64,000 nucleotides of DNA from Lachnoclostridium sp. (GTDB lineage Bacteria; Bacteroidota; Bacteroidia; Bacteroidales; Muribaculaceae), in NCBI GenBank assembly GCA_023667185.1, contig JAMPAP010000003.1, positions 1 to 64,000 on the forward strand, given 5' to 3'. Below the pieces are notes generated by a model, which saw only the letters and a program-made list of their open reading frames with translations, did not search any database and was not told where the DNA came from. Of this stretch, positions 53,051-62,687 are shown piece by piece (the stretch's first letter is position 1; each line of letters starts with the position of its first letter). The translations under genes were made by a program, and so were the position numbers.

Positions 53051-54040
53051 CGAGTAAGTGGTGTGTCCGTGAAGGTAATACTCGGTCAGGATATCTACAT
53101 CATCGGTCATTAGGTCCACCTGAGGATGTGCAGTGTACTGCTTGCGCATCCGGGCAAAGTCACGATGGGCTCGCCAAATAGCGCGTGCATTATCGAAATC
53201 AAGTGTAGCTGCAAATTTCAAGAATGCTACAGTGTCAAGCAGTCGGCGTTTTAGCAAACGGCCGGTTCTGACGCTGTCGGGCAGGTTTTTATATAGCATC
53301 AGAAGGTTGTTACGGAAGTTGAGATAGGTCTTGCGGGGATTACCTGCAGGCAGACTTCCGCCGCCGAGGTGATAGACTTTTGACGCCGGTACACACCATA
53401 TCTGGCCGCCGTTGAGCTGCAAACGCCAGCACAAGTCGATCTCTTCCATGTGGGCAAAGAAGTCTTTGTCAAGTCCTCCGGCGCGGAGGTATGCATCGTT
53501 TCTTACCATGAGGGCTGCCCCTGAGGCCCAGAAGATTCTTATCGGTTCGTTGTATTGTCCTTTATCAGTTTCGACGGTGCTGAATATGCGGCCGCGGCAG
53601 TAGGGGTAACCATTACAGTCAATGAATCCTCCGGCGGCTCCTGCATATTCAAATTTCTCCGGCTCGCTGTAGCTCATGATTTTGGGCTGCACGGCCACGG
53701 CTTTGGGGTGAGAAGAGATAAAATCGTAGAGGGGAGTCACCCAGTCGTCTTTGACGGCTACGTCAGAGTTCAGCAGTATGGTGTAAGTATAATCTGCGGC
53801 TACTGATGCAATTGCACGGTTGTAACCTTCAGCAAATCCAAGATTTTCACTGAATCGCAGCAACTTTACTTCGGGATAGTTGTTGATGATGAAGTCCACC
53901 GAGTCGTCAGTTGACCCGTTGTCAGCCACAATTACGTCAGCAAGCGTCTCGGGCGTATATGCACTGACTGATAGAAGAAATTCCTTGAGAAGTTTTCTCC
54001 CATTCCAGTTAAGAATTATTACAGCTATTTCTTTTTTCAT
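53036..54040 (-). CDS. Family 2 glycosyltransferase (rhamnosyltransferase-like)
   Basis: The start at MKKEIAVIILNW gives 334 aa; six codons of a longer frame are not needed. It has the GT-A opening VIILNWNGRKL, VADNGSTDDS, the acidic LLNSDVAV and the catalytic HMEEIDLCWR. It resembles WbbL/RfbN-type transferases of surface polysaccharide synthesis. It is last in the lrp operon, overlapping the acyltransferase gene by 32 bp, and overlaps surE by 15 bp tail to tail. The C-terminus is basic and may sit on the membrane. Confidence 0.9.
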   Translation of the reverse strand: MKKEIAVIILNWNGRKLLKEFLLSVSAYTPETLADVIVADNGSTDDSVDFIINNYPEVKLLRFSENLGFAEGYNRAIASVAADYTYTILLNSDVAVKDDWVTPLYDFISSHPKAVAVQPKIMSYSEPEKFEYAGAAGGFIDCNGYPYCRGRIFSTVETDKGQYNEPIRIFWASGAALMVRNDAYLRAGGLDKDFFAHMEEIDLCWRLQLNGGQIWCVPASKVYHLGGGSLPAGNPRKTYLNFRNNLLMLYKNLPDSVRTGRLLKRRLLDTVAFLKFAATLDFDNARAIWRAHRDFARMRKQYTAHPQVDLMTDDVDILTEYYLHGHTTYSSLGK

Positions 54041-54947
54041 GCGAGTTATCGTCAGCAAAGGTTACAGGAATTTTCCAGCGCTTGTGGCTCCAGAGCCAGA
54101 TGGATGGATTACGGCGGATAGTTGCCTCAAGCAGACGCGCATAGCCGTCAGTAAGCTCGTATGGCACGGTAGCGGATGTGTCTTCAGCCATTAGTCGGGT
54201 GGTGATTCGGTAGTGACCGCGGGTGATTTTCTCCATGTCCCAGTAGATTACAGCCATTTTGAGCCTCCTGGCCAATTGCTCAGTACCGGTGATGATAGCT
54301 GTAGGATGGTTGAGAAATTCGACTACGTGGGTCACATCGCCGTGGCTCGGCTTTTGGTCGCTCATAAATCCGGTGATTGAGGGGAGGCCTGATTTCATTA
54401 CGCGAAGAAGGTCTCGGAGCACTGTGGATTTGGGGAACGATTTTGATCCGAAACGGCTGCGGAGATGAAGGAAGTATTCGTCGAAAAACTTGTTGCGCAA
54501 CGGGCGGTAGACCTGCGCAAACACTGCATCAATGTTTGCCTTGTGGCGGGTGTGAAGCGTGATTGACGGAGCCCATTCCCAGTTGCCGCAATGGGAGAAG
54601 TAGACCACAATTGATCGGCCTTCATCCATCAGACGGTCAATTACTTCCGTGTCGACAAACTCCATGCGCCGCATCATCTCCTTGTCAGAAATGTGGTGCA
54701 ACTTGATGGTCTCGACGAAGTAGTCAGTGAAATTGCGGAAGAATTTTTTTGAAGTAGCTCTGACTTCAGCGTCAGTCATCTCAGGAAATGATTCACGGAT
54801 ATTCTTCTCCACCACATTGCGGCGGTAGCGCACAATGTAATATATAATAATGTATATCAGATCTGACAGCAGGTAAAGCACTTTTAACGGCAGAAGTGAT
54901 AATCCTTCGAGAAGCCAAAGCAGGGGCCGGTAGGCGAGATCGTTCAT
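54009..54947 (-). CDS. Lysophospholipid/lipid A acyltransferase (LpxL/HtrB family)
   Basis: The 312-residue inner-membrane enzyme has an N-terminal helix (about 8-35) and the catalytic H-x4-E motif in FSHCGNWEW. It transfers a fatty acid to lipid A precursors or a related lipid, the single late acyltransferase type found in Bacteroidetes. Its start overlaps mtaB by 4 bp. Confidence 0.9.
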   Translation of the reverse strand: MNDLAYRPLLWLLEGLSLLPLKVLYLLSDLIYIIIYYIVRYRRNVVEKNIRESFPEMTDAEVRATSKKFFRNFTDYFVETIKLHHISDKEMMRRMEFVDTEVIDRLMDEGRSIVVYFSHCGNWEWAPSITLHTRHKANIDAVFAQVYRPLRNKFFDEYFLHLRSRFGSKSFPKSTVLRDLLRVMKSGLPSITGFMSDQKPSHGDVTHVVEFLNHPTAIITGTEQLARRLKMAVIYWDMEKITRGHYRITTRLMAEDTSATVPYELTDGYARLLEATIRRNPSIWLWSHKRWKIPVTFADDNSHEKRNSCNNS

Positions 54948-56272
54948 CCCATCACCTCCCCTCGCATTTCGCCCTCGGGCGCATCAGTTGTTGTAAGCCT
55001 ACAGTTTACTATCGTATTGGCGAGCTCGGGGCGCGGTGTCGCAATGTTGACTCTCAGATAGTTGTCAGTAAATCCACCCATCGATCCATCGGCGGCCGGG
55101 TGTTCTAACAGTACGGGGCGGATGGTGCCTTCGTATCGAGCCATGAATGATGCTAACTTTTTGTCAGAAAGCGCGATTACTTCTGATGTACGGTGGTGTT
55201 TCTCCTCTTGCGATACTACATTGTCAATTTCAAGAGCTTTCGTACCGGGACGCTCGCTGTAAGTGAATACGTGGAGACGGGAAAAATCAATTGACTCCAT
55301 GAAGCGCTTAGCTTCGGCAAATAGTTCCGGGGTCTCGCCTCGTGACCCTACAATCACATCCACGCCGATGAAGGCATCAGGAAGCGTCTGGCGTACCTTC
55401 TCGATCTTGTGGCGAAACAGTGCAGTATCGTAACGGCGGTGCATTAGTCGGAGCACCTCGTCAGAACCACACTGGAGCGGAATGTGGAAGTGAGGCATAA
55501 ATCGCTTGGATGTGGCTACGAAGTCTATAAGTTCGTCGGTCAGCAGGTTAGGCTCAATGGACGATATGCGGTATCGCTCGATGCCTTCCACCTGATCAAG
55601 GCATCGACATAGGTCTATAAATCTGTCGTCACGCCCTTTGCCGAAGTCGCCGATGTTTACGCCGGTAAGCACTATCTCTTTTCCTCCTTCGGCAGCTACG
55701 GTTTCGGCCTGCGCGATAAGGTCATCAATCATAGGCGACCGGCTTCGGCCGCGGGCAAAGGGGATGGTGCAGTAAGTGCAGTAGTAATCACATCCGTCCT
55801 GGACTTTGAGAAAGTAACGAGTCCGATCGCCGCGAGAGCAAGATGGGGTGAAGGTTCGGATATCGCGGGTAGGAGTGAGGTGAAAGGAAGAGTTAGTATT
55901 GCGATTATCAAGGTAGCTCATGATGTAGTCAACGAGCTCGGTTTTACGGTCGTTACCGGCTACGATCTTCACTCCGGGAAGTTCCCGGAGTTTCTCACCA
56001 GAAAGCTGAGCATAACATCCGGTGACAGCAATAGCCGCTCCGGGATGCTTGCGCGCAAGGGAGCGTATCATCTGGCGGCACTTCTTCTCGGCGAGTTCAG
56101 TGACACTGCACGAATTGATAAGTATGACGTCAGGATGCTCCACACCGGTCACTCGCGTTACGCCCTTATCGGCGAGCATCGAGGCTATGGTCGAGGTCTC
56201 GGCGAAATTGAGTTTGCACCCGAAAGTGTGGTAAAGTGCCGTAAACCGTTGTGTTACATTCTGATCAGTCAT
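54944..56272 (-). CDS. mtaB: tRNA (N6-threonylcarbamoyladenosine(37)-C2)-methylthiotransferase
   Basis: The 442-residue radical-SAM methylthiotransferase has an N-terminal MiaB-type domain with three cysteines (GCKLN, NSCSVTE, GCYAQ), the radical-SAM cluster motif CDYYCTYC (C-x3-C-x2-C) and a C-terminal TRAM-like domain (about 375-442). MtaB makes ms2t6A at position 37 of ANN-decoding tRNAs. It starts 8 bp after the IMPase gene and overlaps the acyltransferase by 4 bp. Confidence 0.94.
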   Translation of the reverse strand: MTDQNVTQRFTALYHTFGCKLNFAETSTIASMLADKGVTRVTGVEHPDVILINSCSVTELAEKKCRQMIRSLARKHPGAAIAVTGCYAQLSGEKLRELPGVKIVAGNDRKTELVDYIMSYLDNRNTNSSFHLTPTRDIRTFTPSCSRGDRTRYFLKVQDGCDYYCTYCTIPFARGRSRSPMIDDLIAQAETVAAEGGKEIVLTGVNIGDFGKGRDDRFIDLCRCLDQVEGIERYRISSIEPNLLTDELIDFVATSKRFMPHFHIPLQCGSDEVLRLMHRRYDTALFRHKIEKVRQTLPDAFIGVDVIVGSRGETPELFAEAKRFMESIDFSRLHVFTYSERPGTKALEIDNVVSQEEKHHRTSEVIALSDKKLASFMARYEGTIRPVLLEHPAADGSMGGFTDNYLRVNIATPRPELANTIVNCRLTTTDAPEGEMRGEVMG

Positions 56273-56280
56273 TTTTTTAA

Positions 56281-57066
56281 TTATTTGATTAATGGACGGA
56301 TTGCTTGAAACAGGGCTTTTGATGAAGCTATCAAGCTGATATTACGGTCATTACGATATTCTTCGATTATACCTCCTGCTTCCTCGACTACGAGCGATGC
56401 AGCGCTTACGTCCCAGCGGTGAAGGTTCATTTCCCAGTAAGCATCCAGATAACCGGCTGCTACGTAACACATATCCATGGCTGCCGAGCCAAGACGGCGG
56501 AATCCTCTGACCAGAGGCATCACGCGGCTGACGTTGTCGAGGTTATTATCAGAATTTTCACCCTTGTCAACAGGAAACCCTGATGATACGACGGCGCGAT
56601 CAAGGCGATCGTTGCTATTTACGGCAATGGGATTACCATTAAGATAAGAGCCTTGGCCTCTGACGGCTGTGAAAAGCTCTTCGGTCATCGGATCGTAAAC
56701 CACGCCTACCATCGTACGGCCGTCGTATTCCACTCCGATAGATACGCAGCAGAATGGAATGCCGGCTGAGAAATTGGTAGTGCCGTCGATGGGGTCAATC
56801 ACCCACCGCCAGCCCTGAGTTTGCTCCTGACCTCCACTTTCTTCCGAGAGAATAGAGTGGGAGGGATAAAGACTCCGGATGCGGTCGAGGATATACGCCT
56901 CGCTCTGCCCGTCGGCCACAGTAACTACATCAGCCTCATTGAGCTTGGCGTGGGTATCGAGGTGGCCGCTTCGGAAAAGTTTGCTTACAATTGCGCCTGC
57001 TCCTCGGGCCATATCCACAGCATCAAGAAGCAGGCGATCAAGATCTTCGTTGGGATTATTCAACAT
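56281..57066 (-). CDS. Inositol monophosphatase family protein
   Basis: The 261-residue Mg-dependent phosphatase shows the metal sites SEESGG, WVIDPIDGTTNF and the C-terminal HRWDVSAASLVVEEAGG. It could hydrolyse inositol-1-phosphate, 3'-phosphoadenosine phosphate (CysQ type) or sugar phosphates. It overlaps the lrp gene by 11 bp. A link with the possible inositol-lipid locus at 4-8 kb is only a suggestion. Confidence 0.9.
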   Translation of the reverse strand: MLNNPNEDLDRLLLDAVDMARGAGAIVSKLFRSGHLDTHAKLNEADVVTVADGQSEAYILDRIRSLYPSHSILSEESGGQEQTQGWRWVIDPIDGTTNFSAGIPFCCVSIGVEYDGRTMVGVVYDPMTEELFTAVRGQGSYLNGNPIAVNSNDRLDRAVVSSGFPVDKGENSDNNLDNVSRVMPLVRGFRRLGSAAMDMCYVAAGYLDAYWEMNLHRWDVSAASLVVEEAGGIIEEYRNDRNISLIASSKALFQAIRPLIK

Positions 57067-57529
57067 TTTTTTGCTCGATAGGGATAGGACGGTTGAAAAC
57101 TTCTTTAAACGAAATCAACGTCTCGGTGCGACCGCCTCCGAGCTCCTGCACCTTATTGCGGATGATGTCAAGCAGGTGGTTGTTGTTGCGGGCGAATATT
57201 TTGGCCAAAATATCGTATTGGCCTGTGGTGTAGTGACATTCCACCACTTCAGGTATCTCCGAGAGTGCATCTACTACGTTTTGGAATTTAGAGGGATCAT
57301 TAAGCATGAATCCTATATATGCACATGTCTCGTAACCCACTGACGAGGGGTTGATTATCGTTTCAAATCCTTGTATCACCCCGGCTTGTGTCAGCTTCTT
57401 GATACGCTGATGGATAGCTGCACCTGAGACGTTGGTCTCATGGGCAATTTCAAGAAAGGGCTTTCTTGCATTTTTTGACAGCATCTGTAGAATTTTTAAA
57501 TCCAGAGTGTCGAAGTGTTGACGTGTCAT
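57056..57529 (-). CDS. Lrp/AsnC-family transcriptional regulator
   Basis: The 157-residue regulator has an N-terminal winged HTH (about 8-58, EIAHETNVSGAAIHQRIKKL) and a C-terminal RAM ligand-binding domain (about 70-150). Lrp proteins sense amino acids and often control neighbouring genes. It leads the operon with IMPase, mtaB, the acyltransferase and glycosyltransferase, and faces a BASS-type transporter whose promoter region it shares, making that transporter a likely target. Confidence 0.9.
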   Translation of the reverse strand: MTRQHFDTLDLKILQMLSKNARKPFLEIAHETNVSGAAIHQRIKKLTQAGVIQGFETIINPSSVGYETCAYIGFMLNDPSKFQNVVDALSEIPEVVECHYTTGQYDILAKIFARNNNHLLDIIRNKVQELGGGRTETLISFKEVFNRPIPIEQKNVE

Positions 57530-57576
57530 GTATAATATATACTAATTTAAGGTTATTCAGTAAGTGATTTCTTTTG

Positions 57577-57584
57577 CAAAATTA
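57577..57584 (-). promoter_or_regulatory. -7 box of the lrp operon
   Basis: The minus strand reads TAATTTTG, a perfect TAnnTTTG about 50 bp before the ATG. It is placed back-to-back with the transporter promoter. Confidence 0.5.
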
Positions 57585-57631
57585 CAAATATTATTCGTTT
57601 CACCCAAAATAAATTTTTACGAATCTGTAGA

Positions 57632-57648
57632 TATTTTTGGTAATTTTG
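57632..57648 (+). promoter_or_regulatory. -7 boxes of the BASS transporter gene
   Basis: Two adjacent perfect TAnnTTTG boxes, TATTTTTG (57632-57639) and TAATTTTG (57641-57648), lie 24-40 bp before the ATG at 57672. The -33 match is weak for both. Confidence 0.5.
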
Positions 57649-57671
57649 TCGGCTGAAAGTAAGATTTTATC

Positions 57672-58652
57672 ATGAAACTGTATAAATTTATTACTGATTG
57701 GATATTGATTTTCGCTATACTTGGTGGCATAGTGTCGTATTTCATATATGATTCCATTCCGGCTCTTGACGGGACGCATCATACGGCAGTTCAGGTGGTA
57801 GGATTCGTTCAGCCTGTGCTTATATTCGGGATGCTTTTTCTTACATTCTGCAAGGTGAATCTCCGGGAGCTGCGGCTATGTGGCTATCATAAGTGGCTAC
57901 TGCTGGTGCAGGTGGGGCTGTATATTATTTTGGGCGCAGCTGTCGTGGCTATGCCTCAATGTGGATTGAGAATAGTGCTTGAAGGGGCGATGGTATGCTT
58001 CATCTGCCCAACGGCTACCGCCGGAGCAGTTATCGTCAGGAAACTCGGAGGCGATGCCGCTCATATCACCACTTATACTATTTTGATAAACCTCGCGGCG
58101 TCGCTGATAATTCCGGCGACCATACCGCTGGTTCATCCTGATGCTTCGATGTCAATGTGGAATGCCTCGGTGCTTATCCTTGGCAAGGTATTTCCGCTTT
58201 TGCTGCTGCCTCTGGTAGGTGCATGGCTTGTGAAGCAATTGTTCCCGCAGTTTCACAAGTGGGTTCAGCGGTATGGAAATCTGTCGTTCTACCTTTGGGT
58301 AGTAGCACTGACGCTTGCTACGGCTGTTACGACACGATATATCATGCATAGCGATGTAGCACTTTCGACTGAGATTGGTCTTGTCATAGCTTCGCTTCTG
58401 GCTTGCGTATTGCAGTTTGCCATAGGGCGCGCTATCGGATCGCCTTATGACGATGCGGTCACTGCCGGGCAATCCCTCGGGCAGAAAAATACGGTATTTG
58501 CTATATGGATAGGGTATACATTCTTTACACCAATCACCTCAGTGGCAGGCGGTTTTTATAGTATATGGCACAATGTGATCAACTCCTGGCAGCTTTATCA
58601 CCACAAGCGTCTTCAGAACGGAAAAAGCACCCGGGCAAGCACCCATGCATAG
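57672..58652 (+). CDS. BASS-family (bile acid:sodium symporter-like) transporter
   Basis: The 326-residue membrane protein has nine or ten helices and the BASS landmarks FICPTATAGAVIVRKLGGD (family TAxA...GN region) and GQSLGQKNTVFAIW. BASS proteins carry bile acids, 2-oxo acids or other organic anions with Na+. The divergent Lrp regulator suggests amino- or keto-acid-linked transport. Its last 40 bp overlap the 3' end of the convergent glycosyltransferase gene. Confidence 0.85.
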   Translation: MKLYKFITDWILIFAILGGIVSYFIYDSIPALDGTHHTAVQVVGFVQPVLIFGMLFLTFCKVNLRELRLCGYHKWLLLVQVGLYIILGAAVVAMPQCGLRIVLEGAMVCFICPTATAGAVIVRKLGGDAAHITTYTILINLAASLIIPATIPLVHPDASMSMWNASVLILGKVFPLLLLPLVGAWLVKQLFPQFHKWVQRYGNLSFYLWVVALTLATAVTTRYIMHSDVALSTEIGLVIASLLACVLQFAIGRAIGSPYDDAVTAGQSLGQKNTVFAIWIGYTFFTPITSVAGGFYSIWHNVINSWQLYHHKRLQNGKSTRASTHA

Positions 58653-59539
58653 CGGCCAAACCGTTTTTGATGATTGAATATCATTTTTTGACGGCGTGGA
58701 TGGCGTGTTGTAGCCATTACGCTGGCGTAAAGGCGATTTGCTTCTTCAATAGCGCCCTCAAGGTAATAGTTGGCAGCGAGTATCATGGCTTTGGCATCTA
58801 TCCAGTCAAGCAGCAGATTGTCAGAGGCTTCAATTGCTGATCGGCGTAGAGCGGCAAGTGAACTTTCCCATTTGTAAGGGGCATGGCTGAATGCTTGGCC
58901 GGTGATAGATTCAACTTGAGAATGTATTATAACTGAGGGTTTGCCATTGATAACCAGTATTTTGGGCTTTAACAGGAGCAGTCGTTGCCCGAGTTCGATG
59001 TCATTCCATCCACCTACAGTTACATCCCATCCGCCGACTTCCTTGACAAGCGTGCGTCGCACAACATATCGCTGGGTGGCAAGTATTCCGCAGAAGATGT
59101 TGAAAAAGAGCGGACTGGCTTTGGTGAATTTGCCGATATGGACTGTGCCGTCAAGCAGATGCTGCTCTACAGATCGCCCGGCAATGTCGGCTTCAGGATG
59201 AGCAGCAAGAGCTTTGGTGAAGTCCTCGACATGGTTAGGAAGCATCTCATCGTCAGAGTCAAAAAACATCACATATTTGGCCGCCGAAGCTTCGAGCCCG
59301 CGGTTGCGTGCAGCGGTAGCTCCGGGTGTTGGTTCGGAGAGAATCTCCACTTCGAGGCCATGGGATTTCATTTCCAGCTGCCATCGAGAGAGTACCTCCA
59401 CGGTAGAATCAGTAGAAGCATTGTCGACAAGAATCACCTTGGCGGGCTGCATCGTCTGGGCCGCGATGCTCGATAGAGTGCGACCCACGATGTCAGCTCT
59501 ATTATAGACCGGGATGATTATGTCAATGTTACAATTCAT
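58613..59539 (-). CDS. Family 2 glycosyltransferase
   Basis: The 308-residue protein has a GT-A fold opening IIIPVYNRADIVGRT, VDNASTDS, the metal-binding FFDSDDE and a long basic C-terminus. It probably adds a sugar to a surface glycan. It lies 1 bp after mutS2 in the PorT-mutS2 operon, and its 3' end overlaps the BASS transporter gene by 40 bp. Acceptor and sugar are unknown. Confidence 0.9.
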   Translation of the reverse strand: MNCNIDIIIPVYNRADIVGRTLSSIAAQTMQPAKVILVDNASTDSTVEVLSRWQLEMKSHGLEVEILSEPTPGATAARNRGLEASAAKYVMFFDSDDEMLPNHVEDFTKALAAHPEADIAGRSVEQHLLDGTVHIGKFTKASPLFFNIFCGILATQRYVVRRTLVKEVGGWDVTVGGWNDIELGQRLLLLKPKILVINGKPSVIIHSQVESITGQAFSHAPYKWESSLAALRRSAIEASDNLLLDWIDAKAMILAANYYLEGAIEEANRLYASVMATTRHPRRQKMIFNHQKRFGRYAWVLARVLFPF

Positions 59540-59540
59540 A

Positions 59541-61991
59541 TTAGTCGAGCTCTACAACTGTTATTCCTGCTCCGCCGAGACGCACATCTTCGTCATGGAA
59601 TGACCGTACGCCGGGAACTGAAGCCAGATATTGACGGATATACTGGCGCAATGCTCCTGTGCCTGTTCCATGAAGGATTCTTACTCGGGAGGCGTTAAAC
59701 TGGATAGCGTCGTCGATGTAATATGTCACGGCCTGCACTCCCTCGTCGACACGCATTCCGCGGATGTCGAGCTCCTGTTTGAAATTGAGCTGGCGTGAGC
59801 GTGAGGCCTCGGTTGTGGCATTTGTCACAAAGTTAGTCTTGCCGGCGCCTGATTTTATCTCAGCATTTGTAGGCGTAAGGCGGTCAAGAGCCACATTGGT
59901 TTTGAGGTTGCCAAAAGAAACTATGGCGTTTTTGCCGGAGATTTCAATTACTTTACCTACGACAGACTGTCCCTCAAGGCGCACGTTAGAACCGACTTTA
60001 ATTTCGGCCTTCTCAGTTTTGGTCCGGGATGGAGCAGCCGATGGCCTTTTGCGCTTGGGCACACGGCGCAGCAGCTTATTGTTATCCCCTTTGTCGTCAA
60101 TATTTTCTATAGCTACTCGGTCTTCACGCAGACGGCGGCGAGCTTCAGCGGTGGCTTCCTTCTCGGCCTGAGCCTTGCGGATGTCGCTTATGGTGCGTTC
60201 GACGGCTGCATTTGAGTTGTCTATAATGCGTCGAGCTTCCGAGCGAGCTTCTTCGATTATCTCTTTGCGGTGAGTGCGGAGGGTCTCGGCATCGGAGGTA
60301 TATTGTTCGAGCAATTGTTCAAGTTTCTTCTCTTTCTGCTTGATAGCCTGGCGCTTGTTTTCCCAATATCGTTTGTCGCGAGTGATGTCGAGAAGGTAGT
60401 TGTCAAGGTTGACATAGTCAGAGCCGACGATCTCTTTTGCTTCGTCGATAATCTCAGATGGAAGGCCGGTTTTACGTGCGATTTCGAGGGCGAATGAGCT
60501 GCCTGGATTGCCTATCGAAAGTTTGAATAGTGGTTGCATCAGATGCCGGTCATAGAGCATGGAGCCATTGACAAGACCCGGAGTTTCTTCGGCGAAGTGT
60601 TTCAGATTTTGATAGTGTGTGGTGATAACGCCCCACATGCCGAGGTCGTTGAAGCGGTGAAGGATGGCTTGGGCTATAGCACCGCCGATTTGCGGCTCAG
60701 TGCCTCCGCCAAATTCATCGATGAGCACGAGGGAGTGGCTGTCGCCGCGGTTGACCATCAACTTCATGTTGCGCAGGTGAGAGCTGTAGGTACTGAGGTC
60801 GTCCTCGATCGACTGGTCATCGCCTATATCCACGAGGATGTTGGTGAAGATACCGGCGTGGGAATTTTCGTAGAGGGTAGGGAGTATGCCACATTGTAAC
60901 ATGTATTGAAGTGTACCTACAGTCTTTAGGCATACTGACTTACCGCCGGCATTGGGTCCGGATATTATCAGGATGCGCTGCTCAGGTGTGAGAGTTATGT
61001 CGATAGGAACGATATCTTTCTGCTGCTTGCGGAGCGACTGCTCGAGAATGGGATGACAGGCATGATACCATTCAAGCTCGGGCTTGTCAGTGAGATGGGG
61101 GAGGCATCCTCCGGTGTCGCGGGCAAATGAGCCTTTTGCGCGGATGAAGTCGAGACGGTAAAGTGTGGAAGCCGAGAGTAACAGATTGTCGATTTCAGGG
61201 CGAAGAAGGTCGGTGGCTATTGTGAGGATACGGGCTATTTCGCGGCGTTCCTCGATCTGAAGCTCACGGGTAAGGTTGTTGATTTCCACCACTTCGGCAG
61301 GCTCGATAAAGACGGTTTTTCCGGAAGCCGATTCGTCGTGTACGATACCGGAAATCTTGCGTTTATACATCGGTGAAACCGGTATTACGAGGCGGCCGTC
61401 GCGAATGCTTGGTGAGGCATCGGCATCGAGATACCCTTCGGTGATGGCTGAGGCCATGACGCGTCGCATGATGGAGTTGACGCGGCCTGACATAGAGCGG
61501 AGCTTGGAGCGGATTTCGGATAGAGCGGCCGAGGCGTTGTCCTTGACATTCCCGTCGCTGTCGATTATTCGGTCGATTTCACGTAGAATGATGGGACAAG
61601 GGGCAATGTCGGCAGCTATGGAGGCAAGTGTAGGGAAGGGGTGATTCCCGCTGTCATCGACTTTGAAGTAGGAGACCACGGCGGCAAAGCAGTGGAGCAT
61701 GCGGCGTATGGCAACAAACTCTTTTTCCGACAGGAAGTGCCCGGCAACGCGGGCTGCTTTGAGTTGGGTATCAATGTCAGAGAGCCCTTCGAGAGGGACT
61801 GCTTCGTCAGATTCCAGCGAGCGGCGCATCTCGTCAGTGGCTTTTAGCTCAAAGGAGATGGCGCGGAAATCGGTCATAAAGGCCATTTCATTGCAACAAC
61901 GGTGCGCACCTTCGCAGTGGCACCGTTGTTTGATCATGGCTCTGACGCCGTCAAAGCCTATTTTATGTTCTATCTTATCAGGATAAATCAT
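59541..61991 (-). CDS. mutS2: MutS2 endonuclease
   Basis: The 816-residue protein has the MutS core and clamp without a mismatch-recognition domain, the ATPase with Walker A ISGPNAGGKS (about 340) and Walker B SLVLIDEFGGGTEP, a coiled coil (about 510-620), a KOW-like segment and a C-terminal Smr nuclease domain (ELDIRGMRVDEG, ILHGTGTGALR). MutS2 suppresses homologous recombination and, in some bacteria, rescues collided ribosomes. It follows the PorT-like gene by 6 bp. Confidence 0.95.
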   Translation of the reverse strand: MIYPDKIEHKIGFDGVRAMIKQRCHCEGAHRCCNEMAFMTDFRAISFELKATDEMRRSLESDEAVPLEGLSDIDTQLKAARVAGHFLSEKEFVAIRRMLHCFAAVVSYFKVDDSGNHPFPTLASIAADIAPCPIILREIDRIIDSDGNVKDNASAALSEIRSKLRSMSGRVNSIMRRVMASAITEGYLDADASPSIRDGRLVIPVSPMYKRKISGIVHDESASGKTVFIEPAEVVEINNLTRELQIEERREIARILTIATDLLRPEIDNLLLSASTLYRLDFIRAKGSFARDTGGCLPHLTDKPELEWYHACHPILEQSLRKQQKDIVPIDITLTPEQRILIISGPNAGGKSVCLKTVGTLQYMLQCGILPTLYENSHAGIFTNILVDIGDDQSIEDDLSTYSSHLRNMKLMVNRGDSHSLVLIDEFGGGTEPQIGGAIAQAILHRFNDLGMWGVITTHYQNLKHFAEETPGLVNGSMLYDRHLMQPLFKLSIGNPGSSFALEIARKTGLPSEIIDEAKEIVGSDYVNLDNYLLDITRDKRYWENKRQAIKQKEKKLEQLLEQYTSDAETLRTHRKEIIEEARSEARRIIDNSNAAVERTISDIRKAQAEKEATAEARRRLREDRVAIENIDDKGDNNKLLRRVPKRKRPSAAPSRTKTEKAEIKVGSNVRLEGQSVVGKVIEISGKNAIVSFGNLKTNVALDRLTPTNAEIKSGAGKTNFVTNATTEASRSRQLNFKQELDIRGMRVDEGVQAVTYYIDDAIQFNASRVRILHGTGTGALRQYIRQYLASVPGVRSFHDEDVRLGGAGITVVELD

Positions 61992-61997
61992 TTAAAA

Positions 61998-62597
61998 TTA
62001 GAAAAGGTAAGCGGCGGTTATGGTCCAGTAACGGTTTTTGCCGTCGATGTTAGCTGCCTGACCGTCAGTGAAGTGGTTAACAGCTTTAGTCAGACCAAGA
62101 CCATAGCTTGCGCCGATCTGGATTTTGTTGATGAATTGGAGTCCGAATCCGAAGTTCCAGGCCCAGTCAGTGGCTTTGTTGGTGTAGCCTTCCTGCTTGC
62201 GGTTAGAGGTGAGGAATGCAACGCTCGGACCGGTAGTGATGTAGGGGTGAAGGAATTTGCTTACTACGGGAATACCGATGTTCCAGCGGAGATTAAGGGG
62301 TATTTCGATGTAGTCACGCTTATCGTTTGTGATATTGTTTTCACGCATGAATGAAGCGTTGCGGCGAACGTACATTGCTGAGAGATCGGCACCTATACCG
62401 ATGACGGGTACAGTGAACTGAGCGGTAAGACCGCCTGTGAATCCGGTCTGGTTGTCGGAGTCAAATGTGCTCTTGTCGAAGTGCATGGAGCTGACGGTGA
62501 CACCGGCTCTTACGCCGAAGCGGAATTGTGCATTTGCTGAGATGGTTGTTCCGAGGGTAAGCACCAGCACTGCAAGTAAGATTTTAAGTGATTTCAT
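61998..62597 (-). CDS. PorT-like outer-membrane beta-barrel protein
   Basis: The 199-residue protein has a signal peptide (ending ANA) and an eight-strand barrel pattern (RFGVRAGVTVSSMHF, FTGGLTAQFTVP), ending in Tyr-Leu-Phe. It is a PorT/OMP_b-brl type protein, common in Bacteroidetes and of unknown role. It leads an operon with mutS2 and a glycosyltransferase. Confidence 0.85.
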   Translation of the reverse strand: MKSLKILLAVLVLTLGTTISANAQFRFGVRAGVTVSSMHFDKSTFDSDNQTGFTGGLTAQFTVPVIGIGADLSAMYVRRNASFMRENNITNDKRDYIEIPLNLRWNIGIPVVSKFLHPYITTGPSVAFLTSNRKQEGYTNKATDWAWNFGFGLQFINKIQIGASYGLGLTKAVNHFTDGQAANIDGKNRYWTITAAYLF

Positions 62598-62634
62598 GAG
62601 TGAAAGAATTTGATGATTAGATTTTGTATTGAAA

Positions 62635-62671
62635 GGTTTATATGTCAGGCAATCAGTCTGACATATAAACC
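62635..62671 (-). terminator. Terminator of the malic enzyme gene
   Basis: A perfect 14-bp inverted repeat (62635-62648 with 62658-62671, 9-nt loop) lies 16 bp after the stop codon at 62688 and is followed by TTTC on the minus strand. Confidence 0.8.
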
Positions 62672-62687
62672 CGTGGAGATTTGGTTA

